Shown: positions 10,001-18,649 of the stretch, one piece after another
Layout of the letters: every line of letters starts with the position of its first letter
Position numbering within the stretch: the first letter of the stretch is position 1
Position numbers and translations under genes: made by a program
Assembly (NCBI GenBank): GCA_903887485.1
Contig: CAISPV010000110.1
Location: 100,543-164,542, forward strand
Origin: an uncultured Desulfobulbaceae bacterium
GTDB taxonomy: Bacteria > Desulfobacterota > Desulfobulbia > Desulfobulbales > Desulfocapsaceae
Direction of reading: 5' to 3'
DNA length: 64,000 bases
The notes under the pieces: model-generated
Told to the model about the DNA's origin: nothing
What the model saw: only the letters and a program-made list of their open reading frames with translations
Databases searched by the model: none

Positions 10001-10772
10001 TTTGTTTTTCTGTTTTGATTTTTATTGTTCCCAATTGATGATTTGTATTTTCCGCAAGAAGTTGAGCGGGGTTAATACAACACAATTGTTCGAGGACATC
10101 GGCGCCAAGAGTTGTTTGTAATTGTAACCATTCTTCTAATGTTGGCGGTCTGCGTGAGTTTACCCCATGGGCATCAGAGGCCAGATAATGGACACAATTA
10201 CTTTCAATGAATTGCAACCCGACATGTTTGCTTTCTGCACCAAATTTACCAAGTAAACTACCAGTATTAATCTGGATCCTGATTCCTCGTCTGACAAATT
10301 CGTCGAGAGGATACCCCATTCCCCGCAACGAGGGTATTCTTTCCGGATGGGCCAGAATGATCTTCCAGCCTTGTTCCAGAAGGAGGTCAAGACAATGAAA
10401 AAGAAACTCCGCAGAATCAGTAAAGGATGGCTCCAGTAAATAATAAAAACTTGTGCCCAGGGGTAAAAAAGTTTGTGCCTCCAGATGTTCCTGTAACTTT
10501 TTATGACACGCAATTTCCATACCTGGAAATATTGCCAAAGGGATATTGTTTCTTTGCAGATATCCCTGTAACTCGGCAATTTTTTCAAGGATAAGCTGGC
10601 TGGAAGCTGTCCAAGCAGTTCCAGGGATATAATGCGAAGTGGCAATTACCTGTGTAACACCCATATCAGTATAACATCTTGCCAGGGCCGCACTTTCTTC
10701 CAGGTTATTGGGTCCATCGTCAAGACCTGGAAGAATATGGGTGTGGATATCTATAAAATCTGACAAAGACAT
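9987..10772 (-). CDS. PHP-family protein-tyrosine phosphatase (CpsB/YwqE type)
   Basis: 261-residue metal-dependent phosphatase expected to dephosphorylate the tyrosine cluster of the BY-kinase encoded just downstream. PHP-domain metal ligands are visible: DIHTHILPGLDDG (residues 8-20), the HPER motif near 150 and SDAHG near 208. Length matches Gram-positive CpsB and YwqE and their deltaproteobacterial relatives. The gene overlaps the kinase gene by 14 bases. Upstream, 116 bases with a 14-bp inverted repeat separate it from the polymerase/ligase gene. Confidence 0.92.
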   Translation of the reverse strand: MSLSDFIDIHTHILPGLDDGPNNLEESAALARCYTDMGVTQVIATSHYIPGTAWTASSQLILEKIAELQGYLQRNNIPLAIFPGMEIACHKKLQEHLEAQTFLPLGTSFYYLLEPSFTDSAEFLFHCLDLLLEQGWKIILAHPERIPSLRGMGYPLDEFVRRGIRIQINTGSLLGKFGAESKHVGLQFIESNCVHYLASDAHGVNSRRPPTLEEWLQLQTTLGADVLEQLCCINPAQLLAENTNHQLGTIKIKTEKQNDRQ

Positions 10773-10831
10773 GACACTTATTTTAGTAATTATTCATAAA
10801 GAGTAATTTCATAACATTCTTTTCTTCCACA

Positions 10832-10879
10832 GAGGAGCAGAGAAAAGCTTTTTTTGTTTTATATCTTTCTCTGCTCCTC
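10832..10879. repeat. 14-bp inverted repeat between polymerase and phosphatase genes
   Basis: Perfect arms GAGGAGCAGAGAAA (10832-10845) and its complement (10866-10879) around a 20-base T-rich loop. Read on the minus strand there is no U-tract after the stem, so it is a poor intrinsic terminator. It could protect the mRNA end or be an intergenic palindromic repeat. Confidence 0.6.
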
Positions 10880-10888
10880 CGCGCGAGA

Positions 10889-12343
10889 TCACTCTTCCAT
10901 CGGCGAGGGATGATCCTGTATCGCATAGGAAATCAACGCAACCAAGGTAACTGCATACAAGGAATTTGCCGGAAGCCGCCAACCGAAATCTATCAGGCCA
11001 TGAATCAAAAAGCCTAAAAGCGAACAGAAAGCAGCACAGCCCACTATTATTGATGTCCTACTCTCTTCATGAATGGCGCGGCTTTTTTGCACCAGTTTTT
11101 TCCCTGTTACCAGAATCCCACCCAAGAGCCAGACAAAAAAGAGGAGCGCCATGGGCAAACCCAATTCAATAGCCAATTCAAGATACTCGTTGTGCACTCT
11201 ATCAAACAGGAGATCCTCTGGAAATTCTTTAAGATATACGCCAGATAGTAACTGGAACGAACCAAATCCAATACCCGAAAACCAGTGATCTAACAACATG
11301 GGAAGACTGGACATATAAATATTAAGTCGCGTTAAGACAGAACCGTCAATGGTACTAAATCTGCTGAAAAGTCCATCCAGACCAAATAACGAACCGTAAC
11401 CCCCGAGGAAGACAAACGGCAAGACAGTCAGTAACAGCTTTATCTTGCGGGAACATGGCATAAACAAATCAAGAAAAACAATCACCAGTAACATTGCCAG
11501 TATTCCGCCCCGGGAAAATGATAAGACTACAGCGAGAATCATGACCCCGATAGCGAAAAGGAAAAACAAAACTTTTATATTCAGTAGAGATAAAGATTGA
11601 AAAAAGTTATGCAATCTGCCTTTTGTTGGCCTTCCTTTTGCTCTATCCTTTAAGGAGCCAAGAAAAATCAGCACTCCAGCAAGAGATAGAGGCCAACACA
11701 TATTCAACAGAGAAGCATATTGATTTTTATAAATAATGGTGCCATGTGCAGCACCTTTACTTGTTATGGGTAACCACAAGATTCCCACATTTGGATTCAT
11801 CACCTGGACCAGGCCATAGGCACCTTCAAAGAGTCCGACGCATGCAGTAATGTAGAGCAATCCTTTAACTAGCTTTCTATTTCTGTTGAGCAGTGTTGTG
11901 AGAACAAAATAATAGAGGAGCAGAGAAAAAACAAAGATTGCACTCTGCATCCCTGCAATTCCATTATCACTTATGGAAGCAGTGTTCAGTCTTGTCTGAG
12001 CCAGGGTGTTTACCATTTGAATTCTGGCTGCCCTGACAGGAGACACAAGCTCAACAACAGATAAGGGTAAGGGAAGTGACTGCAGGGCTATATAGCCTAT
12101 GAGAACAATCGGGACGATCAACCAGAACCAGGAAAGATCTTTCCACGGTAACTCCGGCAGCGCATAGAGCAACCAGCCACCAAGCCCAGCCAGGATAAGG
12201 AGAGTGTAGACACCTTGAACAATGGGATGAACAGCGCCAAAAATTAAAGGAAGGGTGGCTACGAGGGAAAAAACCAGCATTTGTGCTAATTTTTCAGGTT
12301 GCGGCAGCCTATCCACAAGCTGAAGAGATATTGACGTCGCCAT
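10889..12343 (-). CDS. O-antigen ligase/polymerase-like membrane protein (Wzy_C)
   Basis: 484-residue polytopic membrane protein with about 11-12 predicted helices and one large loop between the SFSRGG segment and the HNEYLE motif. Both motifs are typical of the Wzy_C family (O-antigen ligases and exopolysaccharide polymerases). It would polymerise or ligate lipid-linked oligosaccharide on the periplasmic side. Ligase and polymerase cannot be told apart by sequence; the BY-kinase and Wza neighbours favour polymerase. The ATG overlaps the stop of the export-lipoprotein gene as TAATG (one base), a translational coupling arrangement. Confidence 0.88.
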   Translation of the reverse strand: MATSISLQLVDRLPQPEKLAQMLVFSLVATLPLIFGAVHPIVQGVYTLLILAGLGGWLLYALPELPWKDLSWFWLIVPIVLIGYIALQSLPLPLSVVELVSPVRAARIQMVNTLAQTRLNTASISDNGIAGMQSAIFVFSLLLYYFVLTTLLNRNRKLVKGLLYITACVGLFEGAYGLVQVMNPNVGILWLPITSKGAAHGTIIYKNQYASLLNMCWPLSLAGVLIFLGSLKDRAKGRPTKGRLHNFFQSLSLLNIKVLFFLFAIGVMILAVVLSFSRGGILAMLLVIVFLDLFMPCSRKIKLLLTVLPFVFLGGYGSLFGLDGLFSRFSTIDGSVLTRLNIYMSSLPMLLDHWFSGIGFGSFQLLSGVYLKEFPEDLLFDRVHNEYLELAIELGLPMALLFFVWLLGGILVTGKKLVQKSRAIHEESRTSIIVGCAAFCSLLGFLIHGLIDFGWRLPANSLYAVTLVALISYAIQDHPSPMEE

Positions 12344-13380
12344 TATTTCTTTGGATTCGTAAAGCTGACGCCTGTTCCCAGAAAACCAAGTGTGAAACCA
12401 GAACCAGAGAAAAGAGTGCCACTGGAACTGGACTCTGCGAAAATTATATCCTGATCCTTGATCAAAAGGGTATCACCGACTCCGCCCTGAAGATCACTAA
12501 AACTCAAGCTCAACACTTGCCTTTCCTTGCCGTTTTCCATACGGCGGATAAGTTTGATTTTGTCACTGTCAGCGTATCCTGCCAGGCCACCGGCAAGGGT
12601 GATGGCTTCAGTAATAGTCATACCGCTTCTCAGTGGGTATGTTCCTGGCTTACGGACCGCGCCATCGACAAAACATTGGCCTGTTTCGGGAATGAAGATG
12701 ACATCCCCACCCATGACCACTATGTTCTGTTCCATATTCCCTTTTCTGACAAGTTCATCCAGGTCTATGAAGTAATTTACATTTTTTTTGGATTTGTCAT
12801 CAAAGCGGGTAATATATGCTGCCGATCCTGCTTTTTCTGACAAACCTTCGGCAATGGCTATAACATCAAGAAGTTTTCGTTTAGAGACGTAATCAATTGT
12901 TCCTGGCTTATTAAAAGAACCAACCAAGGTTATTTGCTTACTGACATGCTCTTTAATATAAATAGAGACATGAGGATCATGAAGATACTTAACTTTAAGG
13001 TCTGCTTCAATTTTCCCTTCTGCTTCTGCGGCGGTGAGGTTACTGACTTCAACATTACCGAGAAGCGGTAGACTTATGAACCCTCTCGAAGATACTCGAA
13101 CCAGTGCATTTAATGCTTCAGTTTCAAACACCGTAACCTGAATAAGATCTCCTGGGCCTAAAAGATAATCCCCGACATCAACTGATGCCAGAATCGCAGA
13201 TGAAGGCTTCTGCACATTGTCGGTTGTCGCGGCTTTATCTTTTTCTATTTTTTGACTGACGTCCTGGAACTTTTTGAGATCCGTATTGGCTTCAAATTGT
13301 TCCGTAGCGCATCCAGACAGAAAGATAGACACAAAAAGAATTAAGAGATAACGAACCATTCCAGTAGATGACATTGGCAT
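12343..13380 (-). CDS. Polysaccharide export outer-membrane lipoprotein (Wza type)
   Basis: About 345 residues. N-terminal lipoprotein signal with lipobox LSGC (Cys about 23), then a Poly_export domain (VGDYLLGPGDLIQV onward, about 70-165) and SLBB domains (VDGAVRKPGTYPLRSG near 240). Forms the outer-membrane exit pore and works with the Wzz-kinase encoded downstream. Start choice is uncertain: ATGs at 13380, 13374 and 13359 are all in frame, and the motif ACTGGAATG occurs before two of them. All give a lipoprotein signal. First of the tightly coupled genes. Confidence 0.92.
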   Translation of the reverse strand: MPMSSTGMVRYLLILFVSIFLSGCATEQFEANTDLKKFQDVSQKIEKDKAATTDNVQKPSSAILASVDVGDYLLGPGDLIQVTVFETEALNALVRVSSRGFISLPLLGNVEVSNLTAAEAEGKIEADLKVKYLHDPHVSIYIKEHVSKQITLVGSFNKPGTIDYVSKRKLLDVIAIAEGLSEKAGSAAYITRFDDKSKKNVNYFIDLDELVRKGNMEQNIVVMGGDVIFIPETGQCFVDGAVRKPGTYPLRSGMTITEAITLAGGLAGYADSDKIKLIRRMENGKERQVLSLSFSDLQGGVGDTLLIKDQDIIFAESSSSGTLFSGSGFTLGFLGTGVSFTNPKK

Positions 13381-13438
13381 TCCAGTAAAACAACTTAAGT
13401 GTTTAAATTATACAATTATTTTTTTGTGCTAAAATCCA

Positions 13439-13475
13439 GAAAGAGGATTGCCAAAAAAATCAGCAACCCTCTTTC
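13439..13475 (-). terminator. Possible terminator after the FecR-like gene
   Basis: Stem of 13 bases, GAAAGAGGGTTGC on the minus strand pairing with GCAATCCTCTTTC with one wobble pair, around an 11-base T-rich loop, 23 bases past the FecR-like stop. Only a short T-rich run follows, so termination may be partial, leaving readthrough into the export gene. Confidence 0.5.
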
Positions 13476-13497
13476 GCACACCTACACTCTATTCAAC

Positions 13498-14247
13498 TTA
13501 GTGGTTTGGGCTAGGATTTGGCGTTGGCCTTGGTGATGGCCTGGGTGTTGGCCTTGGAGTTGGTGGTGGTGTCACATGTGTCTCGTTGTCGTTGTCTCTC
13601 TGTAACAAGTATATTGCTGTAACTACCCCCGCTGCCACTGCCCCAGCTATAAACAGACCGTTATTATTATCAGTATCAATATTAGTGTTATGACCAGCAC
13701 CAGGCACATCTGCCATTGCCAAGACAATTTTTTCATTTGCACCAACAGACTTCATGCCGTTAGCCGTTGCAAAAATCAACCGTCCTTCCTTGACACTGAT
13801 TTCAGTTTTTCCATCCTTATTTACTTTCACACTCCCGCGCACAGCAGGACTACTTGCCGCATTAAAAACTATTTCAGCAACACTATATATGCCTTCGGGA
13901 GTGTGAAAAGCTATCTTGCGAGCTTTATCAGTAATAACATAATCCACACTACCTGCACGTAAGAACAACCTGAAAGTATCCGCTTCATTTTTAATGGCAA
14001 ATTTTGCCTGATCAGCTGCTACCAGGGAGATCCCTTCTGACTTGACCATGCATTTACCGTCACAAACCAGCATGGCCTCATCTTTAAGTGGATTTTGGCC
14101 TGAAAGCTTATCAACCAGCTTATCACCTTTCATAACCGAGAAATCCCCTTGACCAATACTTCCACCCTGTGCTGCAACTGCTGCAGTTGTTGCCATTCCA
14201 AAAGCCAATACAAAGCACAGTGACACTATACTCAATTTTTTTCTCAT
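13498..14247 (-). CDS. Secreted FecR-domain-like protein with Pro/Arg/Thr-rich tail
   Basis: 249 residues. Start set at the ATG at 14247 because AAAGGAGG lies five bases upstream; a further ATG at 14268 adds seven residues without a site. Signal peptide (1-25, ending AVAA), then a beta-rich FecR-like region (about 35-165: repeated segments such as VKVNKDGKTEISVKEG). A possible membrane helix (about 197-215, GLFIAGAVAAGVVTAIYLL) precedes a low-complexity tail of repeated TPRP/SPRP units. FecR-like secreted proteins of this kind often lead polysaccharide loci; specific function is unknown. First gene of the minus-strand run. Confidence 0.75.
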   Translation of the reverse strand: MRKKLSIVSLCFVLAFGMATTAAVAAQGGSIGQGDFSVMKGDKLVDKLSGQNPLKDEAMLVCDGKCMVKSEGISLVAADQAKFAIKNEADTFRLFLRAGSVDYVITDKARKIAFHTPEGIYSVAEIVFNAASSPAVRGSVKVNKDGKTEISVKEGRLIFATANGMKSVGANEKIVLAMADVPGAGHNTNIDTDNNNGLFIAGAVAAGVVTAIYLLQRDNDNETHVTPPPTPRPTPRPSPRPTPNPSPNH

Positions 14248-14299
14248 ACGTCCTCCTTTCTGGTTCATTGGATAAAAACCCTGTCAGCCATAGGGCATA

Positions 14300-14321
14300 G
14301 TTTTGATCAATTGATCAAAAC
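14300..14321. promoter_or_regulatory. 22-bp perfect palindrome, candidate operator
   Basis: Perfect dyad made of GTTTTGATCAA and its complement without spacer. It lies 53 bases upstream of the FecR-like start and about 300 bases upstream of the HtrA-like start, in the divergent region. A dimeric repressor or activator site for the polysaccharide locus is a reasonable reading, but no regulator is encoded nearby. Confidence 0.5.
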
Positions 14322-14431
14322 CAATGAATAATAACCTGTAACTTTGGCAAACCCCACTCCTTCTTAATTTTCTTTCAAGAAAAAAAGTACTTATAACTAC
14401 TGAATAGACTGAATAGTACTGGACAATTAGT

Positions 14432-14437
14432 TATAAT
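14432..14437 (+). promoter_or_regulatory. Possible -10 element upstream of the HtrA-like gene
   Basis: TATAAT within TTATAATGAT, about 185 bases before the preferred start. No good -35 hexamer at 16-18 bases. The rest of 14248-14621 shows only AT-rich sequence and the palindrome. Confidence 0.3.
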
Positions 14438-14621
14438 GATAGTTATTTATACCATATTAATGATTCCTATCACAAGACATTTAAAAGCAAAACTGAATTT
14501 TCCCACTACCGTACGTCATTCGCAACAGCAGAGTTACGATGGAATGAACTACCGATTTACGTGGAACAGGGCAAAGAGTTTCAAAATTATCGTTCAAAGC
14601 CTCTTTAAAAAAATAACTATC

Positions 14622-15764
14622 ATGACCTTTCTCAAGCCCAAAACACTCCTTTCCGTTTTCTCAACCATTATTATCCTGTTTATCCCGGTTGCCGGTATTG
14701 GCGCGGAAAATATCGATGCCCGGACAGCAACACTGATTGATACGGCGGAAGCATTTCACGCTGTTACCCAGAAGGCAAAACCTGCTGTTGTTTATGTTTA
14801 TGTAAAAAAAGTGACAACGGACAACACCGCCGAGAAACAAGCCTCGGACAAATTCTTCAACGACCCCCTCCTTCATAGTTTCTTTGGAGAAGAAAATAAC
14901 AGCAAGGACCATGCCCTTGGCGACAGGCAAACAACATTCGCTCACGGATCTGGATTTATTATCAATAAAAACGGCTATATCCTCACAAACTCCCATGTCA
15001 TCAACAACGCGCAGGAGATATCCATCCGCCTTATAGACAAGCGAGAGTTTACGGCTAAAGTAATCGGCCAGGATCAGAAATCGGATGTGGCTCTGATAAA
15101 AATCGATGCAGAGGAGCTTCCGGTAATATCCATGGGAGACTCCTCGTCGCTCAAGGTCGGAGAATGGGCGCTCGCCATAGGATCACCTTTTGAGATGCTG
15201 CAAACAGTCACCGCCGGGATTATCAGCGCCACAGGACGAAGCAGTGTCGGTATCAGCGAATACGAAGATTTCATCCAGACCGATGCGGCTATCAATCCTG
15301 GCAATTCAGGCGGCCCGCTTCTCAACATTCATGGCCAGGTTGTCGGAATAAACACGGCCTTTCTGACGCAAACCGGCGGGTATATGGGGGTTGGTTTTGC
15401 CATTCCGATCAATATGGCAAAAATAATTGCGGAGCGACTGCAAAAAGACGGAAAAATGACACGAGCATGGCTGGGGGTTGCGCTCAAGGACATTTCCCCT
15501 GATGAGCTTAAGACGCATAATCTGACCACCGATGCAGCCAATGCCGCCCTCATCAGCAAAATCGAGGCAAATGCGCCAGCTGCAAAGTCTTCTCTGCAAA
15601 AGGGAGACTTGATTGTATCCATGGATGATATCAGTATTGCCGGAGCGGCCGATCTTCGCAACCGGGTCGCCCTGAATGCACCAGGAACAACCATCACTCT
15701 GCAATATCTCCGTGACGGTCGAAAGCTGTCAACGACGGTGACTTTAGGCGCCAAGGAAGAATAG
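14622..15764 (+). CDS. HtrA/DegS-like periplasmic serine protease with one PDZ domain
   Basis: 380 residues if started at the ATG at 14622, which gives a clean signal peptide (MTFLKPK then a hydrophobic run to IGAEN). The open frame extends to 14436 but those codons look non-coding. Trypsin-like domain with His125 (TNSHVINN), Asp155 (KSDVALIKID) and Ser229 (NPGNSGGPL). A single C-terminal PDZ domain (about 283-375) follows, which makes it DegS-like in layout rather than two-PDZ DegP/DegQ. Quality control or stress sensing in the periplasm is the family role. It converges with the glycosidase-like gene 28 bases away. No clear ribosome site is seen at the start. Confidence 0.9.
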   Translation: MTFLKPKTLLSVFSTIIILFIPVAGIGAENIDARTATLIDTAEAFHAVTQKAKPAVVYVYVKKVTTDNTAEKQASDKFFNDPLLHSFFGEENNSKDHALGDRQTTFAHGSGFIINKNGYILTNSHVINNAQEISIRLIDKREFTAKVIGQDQKSDVALIKIDAEELPVISMGDSSSLKVGEWALAIGSPFEMLQTVTAGIISATGRSSVGISEYEDFIQTDAAINPGNSGGPLLNIHGQVVGINTAFLTQTGGYMGVGFAIPINMAKIIAERLQKDGKMTRAWLGVALKDISPDELKTHNLTTDAANAALISKIEANAPAAKSSLQKGDLIVSMDDISIAGAADLRNRVALNAPGTTITLQYLRDGRKLSTTVTLGAKEE

Positions 15765-15792
15765 GCTATTGAGCACTAAAACTGCTGCCGGA

Positions 15793-18309
15793 TTATTGCT
15801 CTGACTCTACGAAAGCCTTTACTTCCAGGGGCAGAAAATCAATCTGCAAAGTACCATTGACCGCCATCGCCTTGCTGCCATCAAAGAATTCCCGCCAGAC
15901 CAATTTTTTCCCTGTCGAAAGTGACAAAGATGCCCTGGTGTAGGTTGGCAGGGTATTCACACACAGGAGCATCTGTTCGGATTCATTTTCCTTATATACA
16001 CAATGAACAGCCGGATTCCCTTTCGGATCGAACCTGTTCGCGGACAGCATTTCAACGGCAACGGGTTCCGGGTTGTTTATTCGTTTCAGCCAGGGAAGAA
16101 TCTTTTGCAAACGTGCCACAACTCGCTGAAAATCCTTTTTCCCCTGTTCATCGGCAGTGATAACTGGAAATGTATAAAAATACACCCCTCTGCTGCCATG
16201 AATAATGGACAGAAAGGTGAGACAGTTCATTTCCTCAAAGGTTGGCAGTCTCGGCCAGCCGGAAGAACTCAACTCACTGCCGCCAAATGCCTGGATAACC
16301 GATTGCAGACGATTCCGACCGACAGAAGCAGCCGCCTGATCCATTGACTCGGAAAGCCAGGTCATCGGCATAAAAGGCACGGGATATTGATCGAGCATGA
16401 AGAAATCAGAACTTCCAACGTAATCCGCAATGTTCTGCGGCCTCACTATTGCCATGGATGTTGGAATTCCGGGAAATCGATCATGGAGAATCCTTTGGAT
16501 ATCCAGGGCCTTCCAACGTGGAAAAGAATAAATCTCCGGTTCATCATTGACATAAAAGCTGAATCTGCCTTTGGAAAAACGATCAGCCAAGGTGTCGACA
16601 GCTACGAGCAGCTCTTCAGGGTTATGCGGCACCGAGAGAAGACAATGCATGTCATTGTGTATACACGCATCCATAGATTTCTCATTCATACGAATAACAG
16701 CGCTGTTTAGGCCCATTTCTTTCATCATCGAGATATTGTCGGCACTCGCTCCATAGGCGCCAATCGGGAAGAAATTGGTATCACCTGTAAGATTCTGCTC
16801 GACCGGCCGGGAGACATCTTCAACCAATTCGGGATTCTGCATCCAGAACGTCGTACCCGGAGCATTGTTTTTAAAGGAGAAAAATCTCTCAGATTCCTTC
16901 AGGTCTTGAGGACAGTGGACAGAGACGCGAAGGTTTTGAAACCGCCCGACACCACGATGGGTGTTAAGCAAATATTGCCGGCCCCATACCTCAATCTCCG
17001 GGTACGCAGATCCATTGAGATCCTCCCGAAAAAAGTCTGCGGAGAATCGATACGTTTTCCGGGGATCACACGCAGGGAGAGCTGTTTTCCATGCTCCCTG
17101 GCGATCGAGACCGGCAGTTACCCCCAGTGTTCCGCTGTTCTTTTTAGTGTCTGGTTGGAAGAGATATTTGGTGTCAACAGCAGCAGTGCCTTGTTGCCAG
17201 GAAGTCGGCGCCTGCTTGTCTCCTTTGGAAGTTATGGTGAACTCCAGAGGCGGGAGAAGATTTATCTTCGCGTCGAAATCCCTCAACAACGGCCACAAAT
17301 TCTCTTTCATATCAGAATAAATAAAGACCAGAAGACCTTCAGCCCCGCTTTGGGAGACTGACTGTACGGATTTTGTAAATTCATCCGGTGCGACATCAGC
17401 TGATTGAATAATCGGCCAAACAGCTTTTTCAGCCATATCCTGAAAATATTCGCTGATATCCCTGACCCATTCCACAGGCTGCCCAACCATAACATAATAG
17501 ACCATGGGCGATAACACATCCACATAAGGGGCAATCTGGGTTGCATCCTGGGCTAATTGCCTTAACACCGCGCCTTGCCGCTCCCCTTGGGTCCAGGGAA
17601 CAAGAAAAACACCGAGTTTGATCTTTTTCGTTGTCTGTACCTTTTCCACCACGGAACGGGCTTCACGGACAAATGAGGTGATCTGTTCCTTTTTCCATTG
17701 CCGCCATTTTGATTCTGCATGTTTATGAATCCAGTCAGCCGCCTCGGCGGTAGTCATATTACCAGGAACATCAACTCCCTTTTCAATCTGGAAAAGCTTA
17801 AGACAACGCGGACAATAACAGGTATCCGGGATTTCTGGCTGTTTCTCTTCCCAACGTCCGGGGTATCTGAGGAAATCAAGCCACACCCCGTTAATACCGT
17901 CAGCTCCCCCATATTCCTGCAGCCAGGAGGCAAGAAGGGCCAGCCGTTCTTCACGCCAGGCAAAGTGTGTTGGGCAAACCCCGCCATGTTGAGACGAGAC
18001 AGCCTTGCCCGAAGCCGTGACTGGGACTGAATCAGGATATTTTTTCCAGGCCCCGACTCCTCCGAAAACATTCAGGGTCAGATATACCTGGAATCCTGCT
18101 TTACTTAAGCGCGAGATTGTCTGCTGATGAGGAGGGACAAAAACTGTTTGAACGTGAGCATCCAGAAGATGTTGCACCGTTTTTTCAATATCGTCGGCAG
18201 GAATCCCGTACATTCCACGAACGGTTTCCGTTCTGCCAGGAAGAACATCACCGGCAAAGACGAGGAAGAGAGTCAAGAGCGACACCATCAGAACAAGTGT
18301 CTTTTTCAT
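15793..18309 (-). CDS. Large secreted glycoside-hydrolase-like protein, two barrel-type halves
   Basis: 838 residues with an N-terminal signal peptide (1-27). The first half (about 30-345) resembles GHL10/DUF4015-type putative glycosidases (e.g. GVWLDFLRYPGRW near 143; LSPMVYYVM near 268), with a small CYCPRC motif. A beta-sandwich, carbohydrate-binding-like stretch (about 375-520) follows. The second half (about 530-770) again looks like a TIM barrel (FYVNDEPEIYSF; FFMLDQYPVPFMP), ending in a beta-rich tail. Start supported by AAGGAGG six bases before the ATG. Substrate unknown; surface glycan processing is inference from distance to the polysaccharide locus. It is monocistronic as far as visible. 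Confidence 0.7.
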   Translation of the reverse strand: MKKTLVLMVSLLTLFLVFAGDVLPGRTETVRGMYGIPADDIEKTVQHLLDAHVQTVFVPPHQQTISRLSKAGFQVYLTLNVFGGVGAWKKYPDSVPVTASGKAVSSQHGGVCPTHFAWREERLALLASWLQEYGGADGINGVWLDFLRYPGRWEEKQPEIPDTCYCPRCLKLFQIEKGVDVPGNMTTAEAADWIHKHAESKWRQWKKEQITSFVREARSVVEKVQTTKKIKLGVFLVPWTQGERQGAVLRQLAQDATQIAPYVDVLSPMVYYVMVGQPVEWVRDISEYFQDMAEKAVWPIIQSADVAPDEFTKSVQSVSQSGAEGLLVFIYSDMKENLWPLLRDFDAKINLLPPLEFTITSKGDKQAPTSWQQGTAAVDTKYLFQPDTKKNSGTLGVTAGLDRQGAWKTALPACDPRKTYRFSADFFREDLNGSAYPEIEVWGRQYLLNTHRGVGRFQNLRVSVHCPQDLKESERFFSFKNNAPGTTFWMQNPELVEDVSRPVEQNLTGDTNFFPIGAYGASADNISMMKEMGLNSAVIRMNEKSMDACIHNDMHCLLSVPHNPEELLVAVDTLADRFSKGRFSFYVNDEPEIYSFPRWKALDIQRILHDRFPGIPTSMAIVRPQNIADYVGSSDFFMLDQYPVPFMPMTWLSESMDQAAASVGRNRLQSVIQAFGGSELSSSGWPRLPTFEEMNCLTFLSIIHGSRGVYFYTFPVITADEQGKKDFQRVVARLQKILPWLKRINNPEPVAVEMLSANRFDPKGNPAVHCVYKENESEQMLLCVNTLPTYTRASLSLSTGKKLVWREFFDGSKAMAVNGTLQIDFLPLEVKAFVESEQ

Positions 18310-18649
18310 ACTAACCTCCTTGGGTGAATAATTGATGGCTTTCCTCAGGTTTTCCTGCAGTTGGCCGCCGTTTTTTGTGTGATGGATTGCTTACGAATTC
18401 ATCACGGTTCATACAATTTTTATGCAATCTCAAACAGGTACAATTTCTTATCTGACGAACCATCAATGATGACCAGTTGACCAGGCCAAGTTCAGAGAAT
18501 TTTTTAAGGCAAGACAATGTGACATGTTTCTGCGACTCCTGAAAAACAAAGAGAAACTAATCGAGTACGCATTCCCGTTTGACTTCAAAGGCAAAACTCT
18601 TCTAAATTCCTGCTTTCAGGTGAAAGAAGAGAGAGCGTTGAGTTGATGT
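18310..18649. other. Intergenic, upstream of the glycosidase-like gene
   Basis: No convincing gene. A 68-codon minus-strand frame (18311-18517) has no ribosome site or family resemblance. The right end (18597-18631) holds a hairpin that could end glk transcription. No clear promoter hexamers were found. Confidence 0.4.
18597..18631 (-). terminator. Possible terminator after glk
   Basis: On the minus strand CTCTTCT pairs with AGAAGAG, with an inner CCTG/CAGG stem around AAAG, followed by TTTTG. Bulged, so moderate confidence; it begins about 20 bases after the glk stop. Confidence 0.45.

Noticed and set aside
18311..18517. 68-codon minus-strand frame upstream of the glycosidase-like gene
   Set aside because: Overlaps the leader and ribosome site of the downstream gene; no family resemblance.
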